Positions 12,484-24,076 of a stretch of 64,000 nt of DNA are shown one piece after another; the first letter of the stretch is position 1; every line of letters begins with the position of its first letter. A program made the translations under genes and the position numbers. The notes beneath the pieces are model-generated. The model did no database searches. It was not told the origin of the DNA and worked only from the letters and a program-made list of their open reading frames with translations. Source of the stretch: Pocillopora verrucosa (Eukaryota > Cnidaria > Anthozoa > Scleractinia > Pocilloporidae); the NCBI RefSeq assembly GCF_036669915.1, contig NC_089320.1, forward strand, positions 20,349,982 to 20,413,981. Direction: 5' to 3'.

Positions 12484-15400
12484 TCAAAAGTACAAGCTCA
12501 TATATGCTTCTCTAAATCTCTGTTTCTTGAGGTCTTTTTCGGTTTTGAGCTGTCAAAGAAAAGGTTTATATCAACAAATTAGACTTCAGAAAACAGCACA
12601 CCAAACAGCATCTTTAAAGTTTCAGCACCGCATTTCTATGTAAGAGCGCACTTTTTCAAAAGGAAATATTTTTTACCATAACTTTAACTTGCGGGTTTAA
12701 GCTGGTGATTCTATTGACCCGTCTCATGTACAATTCCCAATGATGTTTACAAATGCTTACCATTAATCTGGCATTTGTTCCTTCGTGGTTATGAATGTTT
12801 GAGCAGTCTCTTACTTTGCGAAAAGATTGAAGATAACTAGATGGGACAAAAGATGTATTTCAAGATTATCATTTATCTTTTGAATATCAGAAAAAAAAAA
12901 TGACTTCAAAAATAAAATAATCCTCATTAAAGAAATTAAGTCATTAAAATACAAGTATGTTGTGTGATTGTGGCTTAATTCATTCTAGTGAAGGGCTAAC
13001 CCCAGAAACATCAGCTTTAGGAACACTCTACGATGGCCAATTTACATTATCAACTCAATTGATAAAACCAAATTACCTTTAAATGTTATACCCCCTGACA
13101 CAGCACCACAGTGTTGTTAGATATAAATAAATTACCCCTTAATTATAATAAAATTACCTTCTTGTGTACTTCTCTCCTGTTGTTAAGTGATGATTGTAAC
13201 ATTTCCGACAAAGATAAACCTTTTTGTACTCATAGTAATCTCCTACTGGAGGACTTTGACAAGAATTACACTGTGAACAAACAGTTGGTCACGATTAGAA
13301 TTGTATGAAGCAAATGGTTGCAATAAATGACAAAGCATACCCACAAACATTCTTAACGAGCAGATAAGAAATTTAAAATTAAATTACGACAAAATTCTTT
13401 TAAAACACTCTACACCCTGACATCAGTATGTATATTCTCCATACTCTTCTCCAAACATTTCCAAAGGTTCTGACAAGGAGAGAGAGAACTTCTTTAGTTG
13501 GTGATCATTTCTTTTATTCTTGTCACCTTAATGTGTGACTCAGGGGTGATATTGTAATAAGATGATTTTAACCCTTAGGGTCAAAGGCTCAATGTGAGAA
13601 AACTCCACAAGCAAAATTTTTAGAAGTTTGGTCAAAAAGAACAACAATCTTTGTCTGAACTTTAATAACCTATCGATCAATAGGAAGTTGTCTGGGATAC
13701 TTACAATATCTGGCTCTCCAAATTCATTGCATTTAATTGTAACTGATGTTATCAAGGTCTGTGGTCCACCAAAAGAGCCATGATACTTCACCTTCCTGTC
13801 TCTTTTGGCATCAAACTCATATGCACCAGGCCTGAGTTGAAAATATTGAAAATCATGTTACAAAACAATGCCAATGCTCAGACCTTCAGCCACACTTTGC
13901 TTTGTTTGTTTGACTTTTTTTTATGTTTGACTTCCAAGATGTCATATTGTCAAGCAATTCTCCCATCTAGCTCCTGTCTACTTCTTTAATTTGTATATTG
14001 GCCTATGAGAAATTTTTGGGCTGAATTGAAATATAACACTCAATCTGCCCCTGATGAGTATGCATGCTTTTTCTCTTGAGAGTTGTAATCACACACCCAA
14101 ATCTAGTACATGAACATCACTGGGTATCAGGTTGTACAACCTGTATGCAGGATATAATGCATTGAAACTGTCATGAGAAGCAAAACATCCAGCACCTCAG
14201 AGCACATTAAAAATAAAACCTTCAACTGTTTAGGAGCTTAATAATTATTGTCCTCACATGATTTAGGTACAACATGACTACTGTCAGCACATAATTGTCC
14301 AAAATGTTTCACAAGCAATCTACAAACCAGACTAAAAGTGGTATCTCTGACACTCCACTTAAATTAAGTCATCATCTGACTAAAGTAGCAAACTACATCA
14401 TCCAAAAGAGAAAAGCATTTTAAAAAGAAAAATTTTACCCACCCTGGATGGCCGTGGTCCTGCAAAAGAGATAAAACGTACTGATATTATTTAGAGGTCT
14501 TGAAAACATTTACAAAGGAACTTGCATGCATAAGTTGTGTTCTGTGTAAGGATAAAAATAGAACAAGCCAATTTCTGAGCAAATTAGGATCCAAGACCAT
14601 ACCCATGAAATTCAATACTTTTTGAGCTGAGACTGGTTGTTAAATCTGCAGCGAGTAACATCAGCAACAGAAACAAAAATACCAGCAGTTTTCATAGGTT
14701 TTGCTTTGGGGACGATCAATTAAGACATTCCATCTGCAAATGTTTCTCTTTTTCCTGATAGTGGAATCCCTGATAGTGGAAGTCCACTCTCAGGGATTGA
14801 TTGAAAATAAAACTTTCAGAGCAAATGAAAGCCTTATCTCTCCCACTCTGACTCTCTGATTTCCATGCAACTTCCTACAATAAAGTAGGGGCTTGTGAGA
14901 AAACTTTATACAATCAAGCCTGTATTTAGCAGTCGCCTACATGTACAGGCAATGGCCGGGTGACTGCTTGATACATGTCAACTTCTTAGTACAGGTTAAT
15001 TACTTGCGTTATTTGTCCTAATGGTCCAAAGAAGAAAGATTAAGCCTGCAATGGGTCATGAGGACATTTGAAATCAAAGTACTAATACTTATTCCAAGAA
15101 ATAATGGAATAAACTTCATTTGAGATATTATTCTTTGTTTTATTTTAGTGGTTCCACTTTAAGTGATCATTCAATACAGGTGGAAGACAACACAAACAGG
15201 TTTTTGGGGTTCAGTCAAGTGTGACCATGTCCTCTTCATAGAGGTGACTGCTTAACAGAGGGGAAAATTACAGTGCTTAAGAGGGAAAATTTGGGGACTG
15301 CTAAATGCAGTGCCCCTTAATACTGGTGCAACTGTATCTATGAAGAGTATCACCTGGTTAATTGGTGGGAATCTTGTTGCACCAACGTTAAATGCTTTAA

Positions 15401-16699
15401 AAGCTTCTTCAAAGTGAACTGGTTTGCTGATAATCTCTTGATAAGTTGGTGGTCCAGGAACATCCAGCTGCAAACAGGGATAAGGAATCATATCATAAGC
15501 CACAGTGCTCATGGATGTCATTCATCAAAAACTTGAAACCACATGATTTTGAAAATTGACAATGACAACAGCTAAAGGTAGCACTGATTGACAATGATAA
15601 TTAAGTTTTGAAAACCTGATGTCCTCAACATTCAGCAAAATTTCACAGTCATTATGATTACCCTTATTGTAAGCAACCTTATGGTTACCTTTTGGAGAAA
15701 AAAATTGTCATGGAAGATTTGTGCATTTAGCCTTTCTGACTTACAAAATTTGAAGAAAAGACATGAAACTTCGATGAATAAACAACTATGGCAGATAAGT
15801 TTTCTATTCTCTCTTGATTTTGAACGTCTCAAACTTGAACTTACATGAGCTGGTTTAGGAAATCTTGGGGCGGTTCTGGCTCCAACTGAATACCCTCTTC
15901 TGCATACAGGTCTTCTCTCAAGTTCATAAATAAAGCCACTACCCTGACCGGCAAGAAGAAACAATTAGGAAATTATCTTTCGAACACAAATTGTCTTGAT
16001 TTCAAAACATGAATACTTTCGTCATCACCGTGGTTTTTTAAAGAAACGACCTGTTACAGAATCGGTAACAAGCTATTGCTACGAAGGGTTTTACAGTATA
16101 TAAACACACTGCGTAACCACTGAGGTTGTTAATCAAGGTGAAGTAACGTAGCAATCCAGCTATGTTGACTACGTTGCCATTTTGGTCTGGGGTATATCGC
16201 AAAGTTTCGACCGTATTCCACAAGTATTCATCAGGCATACCATACTGCTGGTCGTTATGAATTTCCAGATGAATACGACGCAATCAAATCGCTAATATCT
16301 ACACCAGGAGTGACTACAGTGTAAGACATCCACTTCACTATAATATACTCACTGACAGGCACATGTACATCGCAGTCACGCACTCATGCTACTGCTTACT
16401 TTCCCTACAAGATCAGCTGTTTTAAGACTAATTGAAAACTGACCGAGAAAAAAAATGTTTTTCAACTACCTCCGCATTGTAATAACATCCAGGGCCGCGG
16501 TTTTGAGCGCCTCGTAAGGCGAGTTCATTTCCAAAGCGATTTGCTGGAACTTTCAGTGGTAACAGTTCCCGATCAAGAGTCGTTCCAAAAGCAACTGCTC
16601 TTCGAGCTAAGAAAGGAAAATTTAGCTTTGTTAGACAAATGTGAGCAAAAGAAACATTTTTCACGAATATCTAGGGTACAGACCGTCGTTTGTAGCCAT
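12484..16699 (-). CDS. CIMAP3: Pitchfork / ciliary microtubule-associated protein 3, with extra zinc-ribbon-like segment
   Basis: Nine coding exons on the minus strand: 16699-16684, 16606-16470, 15943-15845, 15467-15354, 14459-14443, 13831-13705, 13270-13158, 12809-12761 and 12549-12484. They total 738 nt (245 aa) with continuous frame and GT-AG borders. Similarity to human pitchfork runs along the protein: VAFGTTLDRELLP near the start, RGPGCYYN, RGYSVGARTAPRF, AFNVGATRF, PGPGAYE, and the C-terminus DLKKQRFREAYMSLYF. Pitchfork is a small microtubule-associated protein of cilia and the basal body, linked to primary cilium disassembly. Between PGPGAYE and the C-terminus this gene has about 60 residues with CNSC and CRKC, absent from human pitchfork as I know it. 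ATG 16699 was chosen because family similarity begins directly after it, although the frame stays open upstream to 17110. Exon 8 has the weakest acceptor. Confidence 0.85.
13404..13588 (-). mobile_element. piggyBac-like MITE, family B, reverse, in CIMAP3 intron 6
   Basis: This is the reverse complement of the family B consensus seen at 45084-45285 and 49165-49368: CCTGACATCAGTATG near the left end, GACAAGGAG in the middle, and GTGATATTGTAATAAG towards the right. The ends are decayed (TTAA at 13400-13403, TCAA on the right). It lies wholly within the intron between exons 6 and 7. Confidence 0.7.
14443..14459 (-). other. CIMAP3: 17-nt microexon of CIMAP3
   Basis: GACCACGGCCATCCAGG on the minus strand is preceded by a good acceptor (TCTTTTGCAG) and followed by GTGGGT. 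It is required to keep frame between exons 4 and 6, and it completes the conserved PGPG turn of the family: CCA GG joined to G CCT GGT gives PGPG. An alternative donor four bases downstream would break the PGPGAYE frame. Confidence 0.8.
14765..14798. repeat. Short hairpin-forming inverted repeat
   Basis: Left arm AATCCCTGATAGTGGA (14765-14780) and right arm TCCACTCTCAGGGATT (14783-14798) are complementary at 14 of 16 positions around a two-base loop. A direct copy of CCTGATAGTGGAA immediately precedes the left arm. The structure lies in CIMAP3 intron 4. Confidence 0.75.
14910..15345. mobile_element. Decayed MITE-like element in CIMAP3 intron 4
   Basis: The left end contains CTGTATTTAGCAGTCGCC (about 14920). 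The right end contains the reverse complement of CTGCATTTAGCAGTCCCC (about 15294-15312), followed by a GCAACTGTAT end. Repeated GTGACTGCTTgA/AACAGAGG-type motifs fill the inside. The matching inverted ends suggest a non-autonomous DNA transposon. The boundaries are approximate and no target duplication was defined. Confidence 0.45.
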
Positions 16700-16774
16700 T
16701 ATTTGTAATTTCTTGCCCACCAAGAAGTCAACTTTTCCTGTAGTGAAGTTACTTGTGTTTGCCCCACTTGTGAT

Positions 16775-16788
16775 GTTGTTATGACAAC
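16775..16788 (-). promoter_or_regulatory. RFX X-box upstream of CIMAP3
   Basis: GTTGTTATGACAAC fits the ciliary X-box consensus RYYNYYATRRNRAC at every position, including the central AT. It lies 75 bases upstream of the CIMAP3 start codon, the usual position for RFX/DAF-19 targets. The surrounding CACTTGT...ACAAGTG extends the dyad symmetry. RFX control of ciliary genes is established knowledge; occupancy here is inferred. Confidence 0.6.
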
Positions 16789-19700
16789 AAGTGACTAACA
16801 GCCGCCGATTCTCAAAATCGCAGGCGCACATGGACATGAGGAGAGCACAATTTAAGACGAACACAAACAAGTTACTTCCTTGATTACTCTTTAGTTGTCT
16901 AAGGGCGAGTTCATTCGTTTTCCTCACATGGTTCATAAGGCTACTGGTTGCCCATTCATTCGTATCTAACGATGGAAAACATTTCCGTATTGTCTGATGT
17001 CGTGTAGTTTTTGACAGTTTCCACGCCAAGTGAATTGTCCGTGAAAAGGCGCTCGGTGCATATATCAGAGTAACGCTCAACAAATGAAAGACAATCCTGC
17101 GGTTTTCCAATAGAAATCCTTCATGAATTGGCCAACGATGAGCGGACTAAATAAATAGGTAATTTTTAATACTTTAAGGCTACTACGTAAATTTAGGATT
17201 GCATGTGCTTCCAATCTCTATAGTAACTATGACATGGCCGAAGAATACCTTAAGCATTCTCTCCTATTAAGCAGGGATATTAGACACAACTTGAGAGAGT
17301 TTCAATGCCTTTGTAGTCTATCGGTGTTAAAGGTGTCACTATTTCATTCATATCTTTTTAAAAGCATCGAAAAATTGGACACTGCGAGGTTTTCTTAAGA
17401 CAGTGATCAGAGCACGACAGTTTTCCTTACAAGTTGTTCAATTGGTTGCTTTCTTCCAATGGAAAGTCTCAAGACGCCCTTTGCGTTGAAGAGCAGAGGA
17501 AAGCAAAAGGCCTAACCGACTTGATGGCAGCTCGGTACCGGGTTGTGTTCGGAGCAAATCTCAGGCTTGGTATGGCATTCAAGAGATTATCACAAGAGAG
17601 GCATACTGTGCGTGCCTGTACATTTCGGTTGGTAAAAATGATGTACGTTTTTGAATTCTCAGAGCAACGGGAGCAATTCATTTTTCAAAAAAGAAAGTAA
17701 GTCTGGAAGAAAACGAGGTGACTCGATTAGTCCTTGATTAAGATAAGTTTTTCAAGGAGAGCTTCGGCAGCCTATAATTTTACCCGAACAGAATTGCGAA
17801 GATCGATCTCTAGATGACACCGGCTGATGTCCCCGCGTCAACCGCACCGTTTTTCGTGACTATGATGCCGAAGATTTCAAAACAAATCTTCACTTGTGTT
17901 ACCAGAGCAAGAGATCATTATTGTCCTTGATTCCTCTGTGTACCAAGTGCTATTTGCAGCCTTGGCTGACGAAGAAGGCAAGTTTTATCGGAGACATTAC
18001 TGAGGGACCTTAAGCAAACCACGACGACAAAGGCAACGAAGACATGGAAAAAAAAAAAGATCTAATTGACAAAACAATAGCTCAGCATGTGCGTTTTAAA
18101 ACGTTAATTTTGTACATTTCTTAGCCGTCCTATGCAAAAAAATGACGTGAAATCACCACAATTTGCGTCGTCTGCGAACCGAAACCGCGACGGCAAATTA
18201 TTTTAATTTTCATTTGGAACTCAACGTTTCTTTTATACGTTATGCTGAAGTTGAGGTGTGGCGCAGTTAGAAATTCTAATTTTTGAAATTCTAATTAAAG
18301 ACAGAAATTCATTTTTTAATCGAAGTCCTCCTTGGCGTTGCCGTCCTGACTGCTTAAGGTCCCTATTCAAGATACGAATCGTTCCCTCTTTGGCAACTCT
18401 CAAGCTTGTTCAGGGCAGTCATCCAGACTGTCACAGTCAGACTGGGGCACTAATAGTGGCTGACCCTGAGATTGGAGAGTTGATTTACAATGAGATGATT
18501 GCAAGACTTCTTGGCCCAACACCTTTGATTGGAGGTCCCGCGACAAAGTATGCTGTACTTCTAGTGATAAATGCAGTGAGCCTGATACTAATTGCTGCCC
18601 ATAGTGATACCAAAAGAGGGGGGATTGCTCTTTCTTCTGAGCACCCTTCCCCATCTTTTCCATGAGAGGAAGATTACCTTTTGATGATGGCGGATATTAC
18701 GAAAATTTTGGCTGCAAGCTAAACTAACGGTGTTGAGCTATTGTCACAGTGCTTGTGGACAGATAAGAACCGAGCGAGTTATCGGAATTGCCTCGAGCGT
18801 TCTTAGGATTCGGTAGTCACACGGCGTTAGCAGCACTTTGGTAAATTATTTATTAGATGTTGGGAATCACTTAAATAGTTTAAACAGACAGGTAAAATAA
18901 ATATTAAAGACTTTCACTCCTTTGAATAAAAAAAAATAGAAAATAACGAACAAAAATTGAGACTAAAGTGATAAAACGTGTTCACAACCAAAAATTGAAG
19001 AGGCGGACAAACCTCTTATTGAAACAATTTGAATCATCTTCCTTGATATACCACATAAATTCATTAATTCTTCTTAGTTGCCTCCCGCAGAGATTAATTC
19101 TGAGAACGAACAAAGCAATTACGAAGTTCCTTCAAGGTTGTGGTTTGTTATGCCTGGTAGACTTAAGAGGAATAAAGATTCCGGAATGTTTGTGTAGTGA
19201 TGTTTTCCAACCATGCGGTTTAAAAAATAAATCTACCACTTGATGAATGCTTCTCGAACTTGACGAAGAGTGACAACGCGACTTACAGTCTGCGATTCCA
19301 AACAGTGGTTAATTTCTTTAACGAAAGTCAGTAGACTTCAAAGTACGGTGAACATTTTGTACATGCAAAAGGAAAATCCTTTAAACACCGGCTCTTGCTT
19401 CAATTGGCCATAGCCAATTTGAATTAAAAGTTAGCGGCCTTTTCCTTTTCCTTCTAGCCGAGCAGGCGTAGCGTGAGCTAAGCGGGAGACCGAACATTTC
19501 TGCTTCCTTGAGCCCTATACCTTTGCATAACTCTTGCTTCTCTCGCTTAGCAAATTAGCCCTGCCACGCATGTCACCTTCAGCTAGAATAATAACATTGC
19601 CCAAGACGATTATACTGGACCATAAACATCCCGCATACTTCAAGTTATCAGTTATGATACAAAACGAGAAGAAACTTTCAAAATACTTTCTTTGCTACGA

Positions 19701-22700
19701 AGGGGTTTTTTAGCTTGGGTGTTTGTTTATCCCTAAAAAAAATCCACCTAGTTTCTCAAGTTTACCATTCACAACAAGCAACTTATTCTTCTTCATTTCT
19801 AATCAATCTTGTTCTTACTTGATTTATTACTACCCGTTTTTCCATTTTTTTAAAGTTACCCAACCAAAATTCCAGGTGTCCCACAAATTAGAAGTCAGGT
19901 GCAATGACATAATTTGAAAAAAACGGTAAGAAGCTGAGTCATGTGTCTACTTCTGGTTCTAGATGATGCGTTTCGTTCTATCAGCTTGAAATACCTTTGT
20001 GGTTTTTTTCTACGCTTTTCAACCACCACAAGAGAGAGCTGTCATTTTCGCGACAAATAGGTATAGGAAGTGATTAATTTTAACCAATTTCGACTCAGCT
20101 TGAATCATGACGTCAAAAGTGCAATTATCGAGCTTAGGCAATTTTTAAATGCTTTCATTTCTGAACAAAAAGCTGAGGTTTGCCAAGTTGTGTATCCAAA
20201 TTTAAATCATGCCAGAATATCGAGCTGTTAATAAACGTTGGATACCATCACACGCAAATTAAAAATGTATGACGTATGGGAACGTCTGAGAGCCTCTGAA
20301 AGAAGTAGAAAAGAGACGGATGGGCAAATCATTCGCAGTCACCTAACTGGGTTGTGCCATCTGAGCAAAATTGGTCGCAGTTGGAATTTTTCAGGGAAAA
20401 TAGGAATACTTTCCTCTTTATGATCTTCGTATACCTTGAAAGGGTTACCTTACATTCTTTTTTTTCCGTCTCAAAAGAAGCGAAAGCAAAAGACTGAAAT
20501 AATTACCACAAATTATACGGTACCTGTTTCAGTGGGTCTTAAGATAATTGCATTCCGGTTGGTTGAAATAACAGACAAAAAGGAACCCTAATCAGGAATG
20601 TCAAAGATGTTTAAAACACGAGTTATTTGTATGGTTTCAGCTGATACCGTTGCCACTTCTTCAATTAATAAAATCGTTAATTTATGCCTGTGAAAGACTC
20701 CATTGCCTATAGGAAATGTGTCAGATATGAGAACCAGACATCCTAAAGTACCCCAGACAGACCTTAGACAGATAACGACATAACTGAGAGGGCTAATGCA
20801 CACTTGTATGTAAACATGTTTGCTTATTTGGCGGGAAGAATTAAGAGAATTTGAAATATCTTTTAAGTTTTCCTGTTTTCCACTCATATATCTCTAATGC
20901 TCCAGCTTTGAAAAACATATTTTACGGTATTCAAAGGCAAACAAATGATAGTAACAGCTGCAACCAGCAGCGTATTAATACTCAAGATTAAAAGACTTGT
21001 TATAAAAAACATCAAATTGTTTGCGTTCGATAGGCTTGAAAACACCTGAGGTTATCAAGTTATTACCAATGTTCTGACGTCAATCTGACTTCAACAGAAA
21101 GCAAAGTTGGTTATTTCCTATCATTTTCCGAAGCGTCCGACAAACAGAATAGATCTTCAATTTCTCTTTTGCAACGAAATCCCACCATTTTAATAAGTAA
21201 TACTTGCTTTGTCATCAGTGTAGCAAATCAAGCGTACTTTAGTGGAATACCGCAAAATTAACAGAAAACTGTTGCATCATTGCTCGCTCGAAAAAGGTTA
21301 CTGTTTGAATTAAGAATAACACGGCAAGAAAATTCAGAGTATCGGAAATTTCATAAAATTTCTTACAATTTTTTTCATTCACATCGAATTGAACGATCGA
21401 TGATTCTCCTTGTTCAACACGAGTTAGAAATATCATGTACACCATAGTGTGTGGTGGTTTTGCTTTTTAGGGAGGCAGTTCCGTTGCTCTGTTTGTTGCC
21501 TTTGCCTTCTATGACTACTTAAACGGTTGAAAATGTTGAAAATAAAGTTTAATTGGATGATGGATTGTTGATGGTTTTCAGAAGACATAACAACTTGTCA
21601 CGTCCACTGTTTCAAGACGGAAAACCCCCACGGCTGTTCAGCATTCGTCTGTGAAGATACGTGAGGAGATGCATTTGGGAAATGTTTGAAATACTCAACG
21701 ACCGCAAATGGCGTAAAATCGATAAAACGGTGACGCGAGCGAGTCATTTGCCAAAGTGGGAAAAATTACTCTGCGTAGGAAACAACTCTACACAGCTGTG
21801 CAGGCACAAAATTAACTATAAGAGTGAAAGACTAGTTTTAACTCAAGATCAAGTGCGGGGAATCAATTGATTCACTTCAGAACTGTTCCACGGACAAGGC
21901 GGAAAGATTACTGATCTAAACTTTTGGTAAGTCAGTGGCACTGCCAGTTTGTTCATATTTGATAACCAAACACGTTAAACTCAGGAAATGAGTATGGCTG
22001 TCGCGATGGTCAAAAGTGAGCCGCGTCATAATTCAACTTTGTTTCCAATCTCCACCATCCCCTGTCATCGTTATTCTGTCTTGGTTTATCATTGCCTCTT
22101 TAATGATTTCCTATCTTAGCGAACACATATTTTACAGTCGTTTGCACTAATTTGGTCTCCCCCATCTTTTGCCGTCCCTGTTCCTCCCTAGTTTATTGCT
22201 TTCTCCTTTGTGTTATTCTTCCTTACCGAACAAGTGTTTCGTAGTCTTTAGTAGTCATTTGTACGATTTCAATTTCCTTCATCCTTGGCCACTCTTGTTC
22301 ATCCTTAGTTTATCAATGCCTTTTCTGTAATTTTCGTTCTCACCGCCAGAACTTATATTTAATTGCAGTCTGATTTGTAAGAGCTCCCCTTTAGTTTTTC
22401 CACACGAATTACCCACGATTTTAAGTCAGGTAAACACGTAGGTTTGCATAATTTAACAGAAGAACAAAATTCGTCTGAGCTGGATTTGCAAACGCGAAAA
22501 GTATGAACACTCCGCAGACAGAATTTGACCGGCTACAAAGCACAGTCAAAAGTCCTGTTTATTTGTATAAAGGCTGATAAACAAAATGATCATTTGGTGA
22601 AAAGTTTCTAGGAGCCTTCTTGGAGGATTTTACGAGAAAATAAACCCAGTATTCTATATGGCAGCACTCGCAAATGCATGGTGCCCATTAATGTCTATGC

Positions 22701-23871
22701 TATTAAGACTTTTTATATGACCTGGCGAAATGACATGTACTGGTAGCAGGCAAATGCTTACAAAGAAGGTTTCTGTTACCCAATCACATTCGAAAATTTT
22801 TCACACTGAGTTTGTTAAAATTTAATAAAAACCATCGCCACTACGAGTTAGTTGAAAGCCTACCTCTTGCTGACCTGGCAAAAGTTCTGTCGAAAGAATG
22901 CACCTTGAAATCGGGCGTTTTGAAAAATTCGTCTTTTCAGTGATAATCCTCTGTTCCTGATAGGCTTACAGATAAACCAGAGAGTATTTAAGAGTTGATT
23001 CCGATAAGTAGCTATAAAGCACAAGAAAACGCAAGACAGAGGCGCTATTTCAATTTTTGTCATTGTTTTTTGTCAGTTTCAAATAATCAAACCATTGGTG
23101 ATTCTCAGAGATTCCAAAATCCTAAATGTTTACATCAACAGATCAGCTCACGGGCAGTCAAGTTTTTCCACCAGTTCCTTAACAAGATTTTGATTGACAA
23201 TAAAACATCACTCTCTCCAACTTTCAACAGTTGCTTCTTGACTTAAGGATGATTTCACATTTTTATTTCTCCTTCTCCGCCTAACGATCTGACTCTGGAT
23301 CCATTTCTCATGGAGACTCCGATGTTATTCCCATGATTGAGACAAACGGTAAACATCTCTCTTATTCTCACTTGTCGGATTAACTATGAGTATTTTTTTT
23401 AGCCATGAAGTTATTCCAGGGTCGAACTGCATTCAGATAAACTCGGAATGCAGTGGTGCCCCCGTCGACCAAAAACAACGGGACTAACTCGGACTAAGCA
23501 AACGGCGGCGTTTTGCCGGCAGTAAAATTAATTTATCATCTGAGATCTTTGGAAAGCTTAACTGCTTTTCAGAGATGACTATAGACAGAGGCTCAACTGT
23601 TAGGGATTAAAGATGGAAGTACGGACTTCAGACATGGTATACGACGAAAAATTCCAATGGGAATCTAATTTGTTTACAGAGGGGCATTGAAAACTTTTCC
23701 ATGCCCCCTCTGAACGGTTCAGTTTTCTAGTTATGAAGATCTCCTTTTGGTTCACCTTTGTAAAATTCACTGCAATTCAAGCTAGCTTTGTGGATTAAAA
23801 GTAGCACACATGTGTGGCGGTCCCTAATTGGAGAGAGATTTGAAGGGGCTTGTTCTTTAGTATGACCTTAA

Positions 23872-24076
23872 CCCTTTCGCTCCCAAGATCTCATCAGTAA
23901 TTCTCGCTACTTTCTGCCATACAATTCTTATGATGTTAGTTCGGAGAATTTGGTATTAGATCAACTAATAATCCCCCTAAATTATATTCTTCTTTATTCT
24001 CGTCTCTTGCCTGCTTGATATTGTATTGATATTGTGAGGAGAAATTCTGTCTTGGTTACTCTTGGGAGTGAAAGGG
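23872..24076 (+). mobile_element. piggyBac-like MITE, family A
   Basis: It begins CCCTTTCGCTCCCAAGATCT just after TTAA (23868-23871) and ends GGGAGTGAAAGGG followed by TCAA, a one-base-decayed TTAA. The interior matches the copies at 39704-39908 and 46916-47118, including ATTGTGAGGAGAAATTCTG. No coding capacity; about 205 bp. Confidence 0.85.

Noticed and set aside
12994..13085. Alternative last CIMAP3 exon ending in an early stop after RGYNI
   Set aside because: A weak acceptor and loss of the conserved SLYF-type C-terminus make the exon 8 plus exon 9 route more likely.
13111..13308. 65-codon plus-strand frame
   Set aside because: It is antisense to CIMAP3 exon 7, which has splice borders and correct phase on the minus strand.
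16038..16283. 81-codon minus-strand frame between CIMAP3 exons 2 and 3
   Set aside because: It lies inside an intron whose neighbours join in frame to give the conserved YNAE-GSGFIYEL reading; including it would break the family similarity.
16661..17110. 149-codon minus-strand frame covering the CIMAP3 start
   Set aside because: The frame is open upstream of the chosen ATG, but residues before MATND show no family similarity and the X-box lies within it. I treat it as 5' UTR and promoter.
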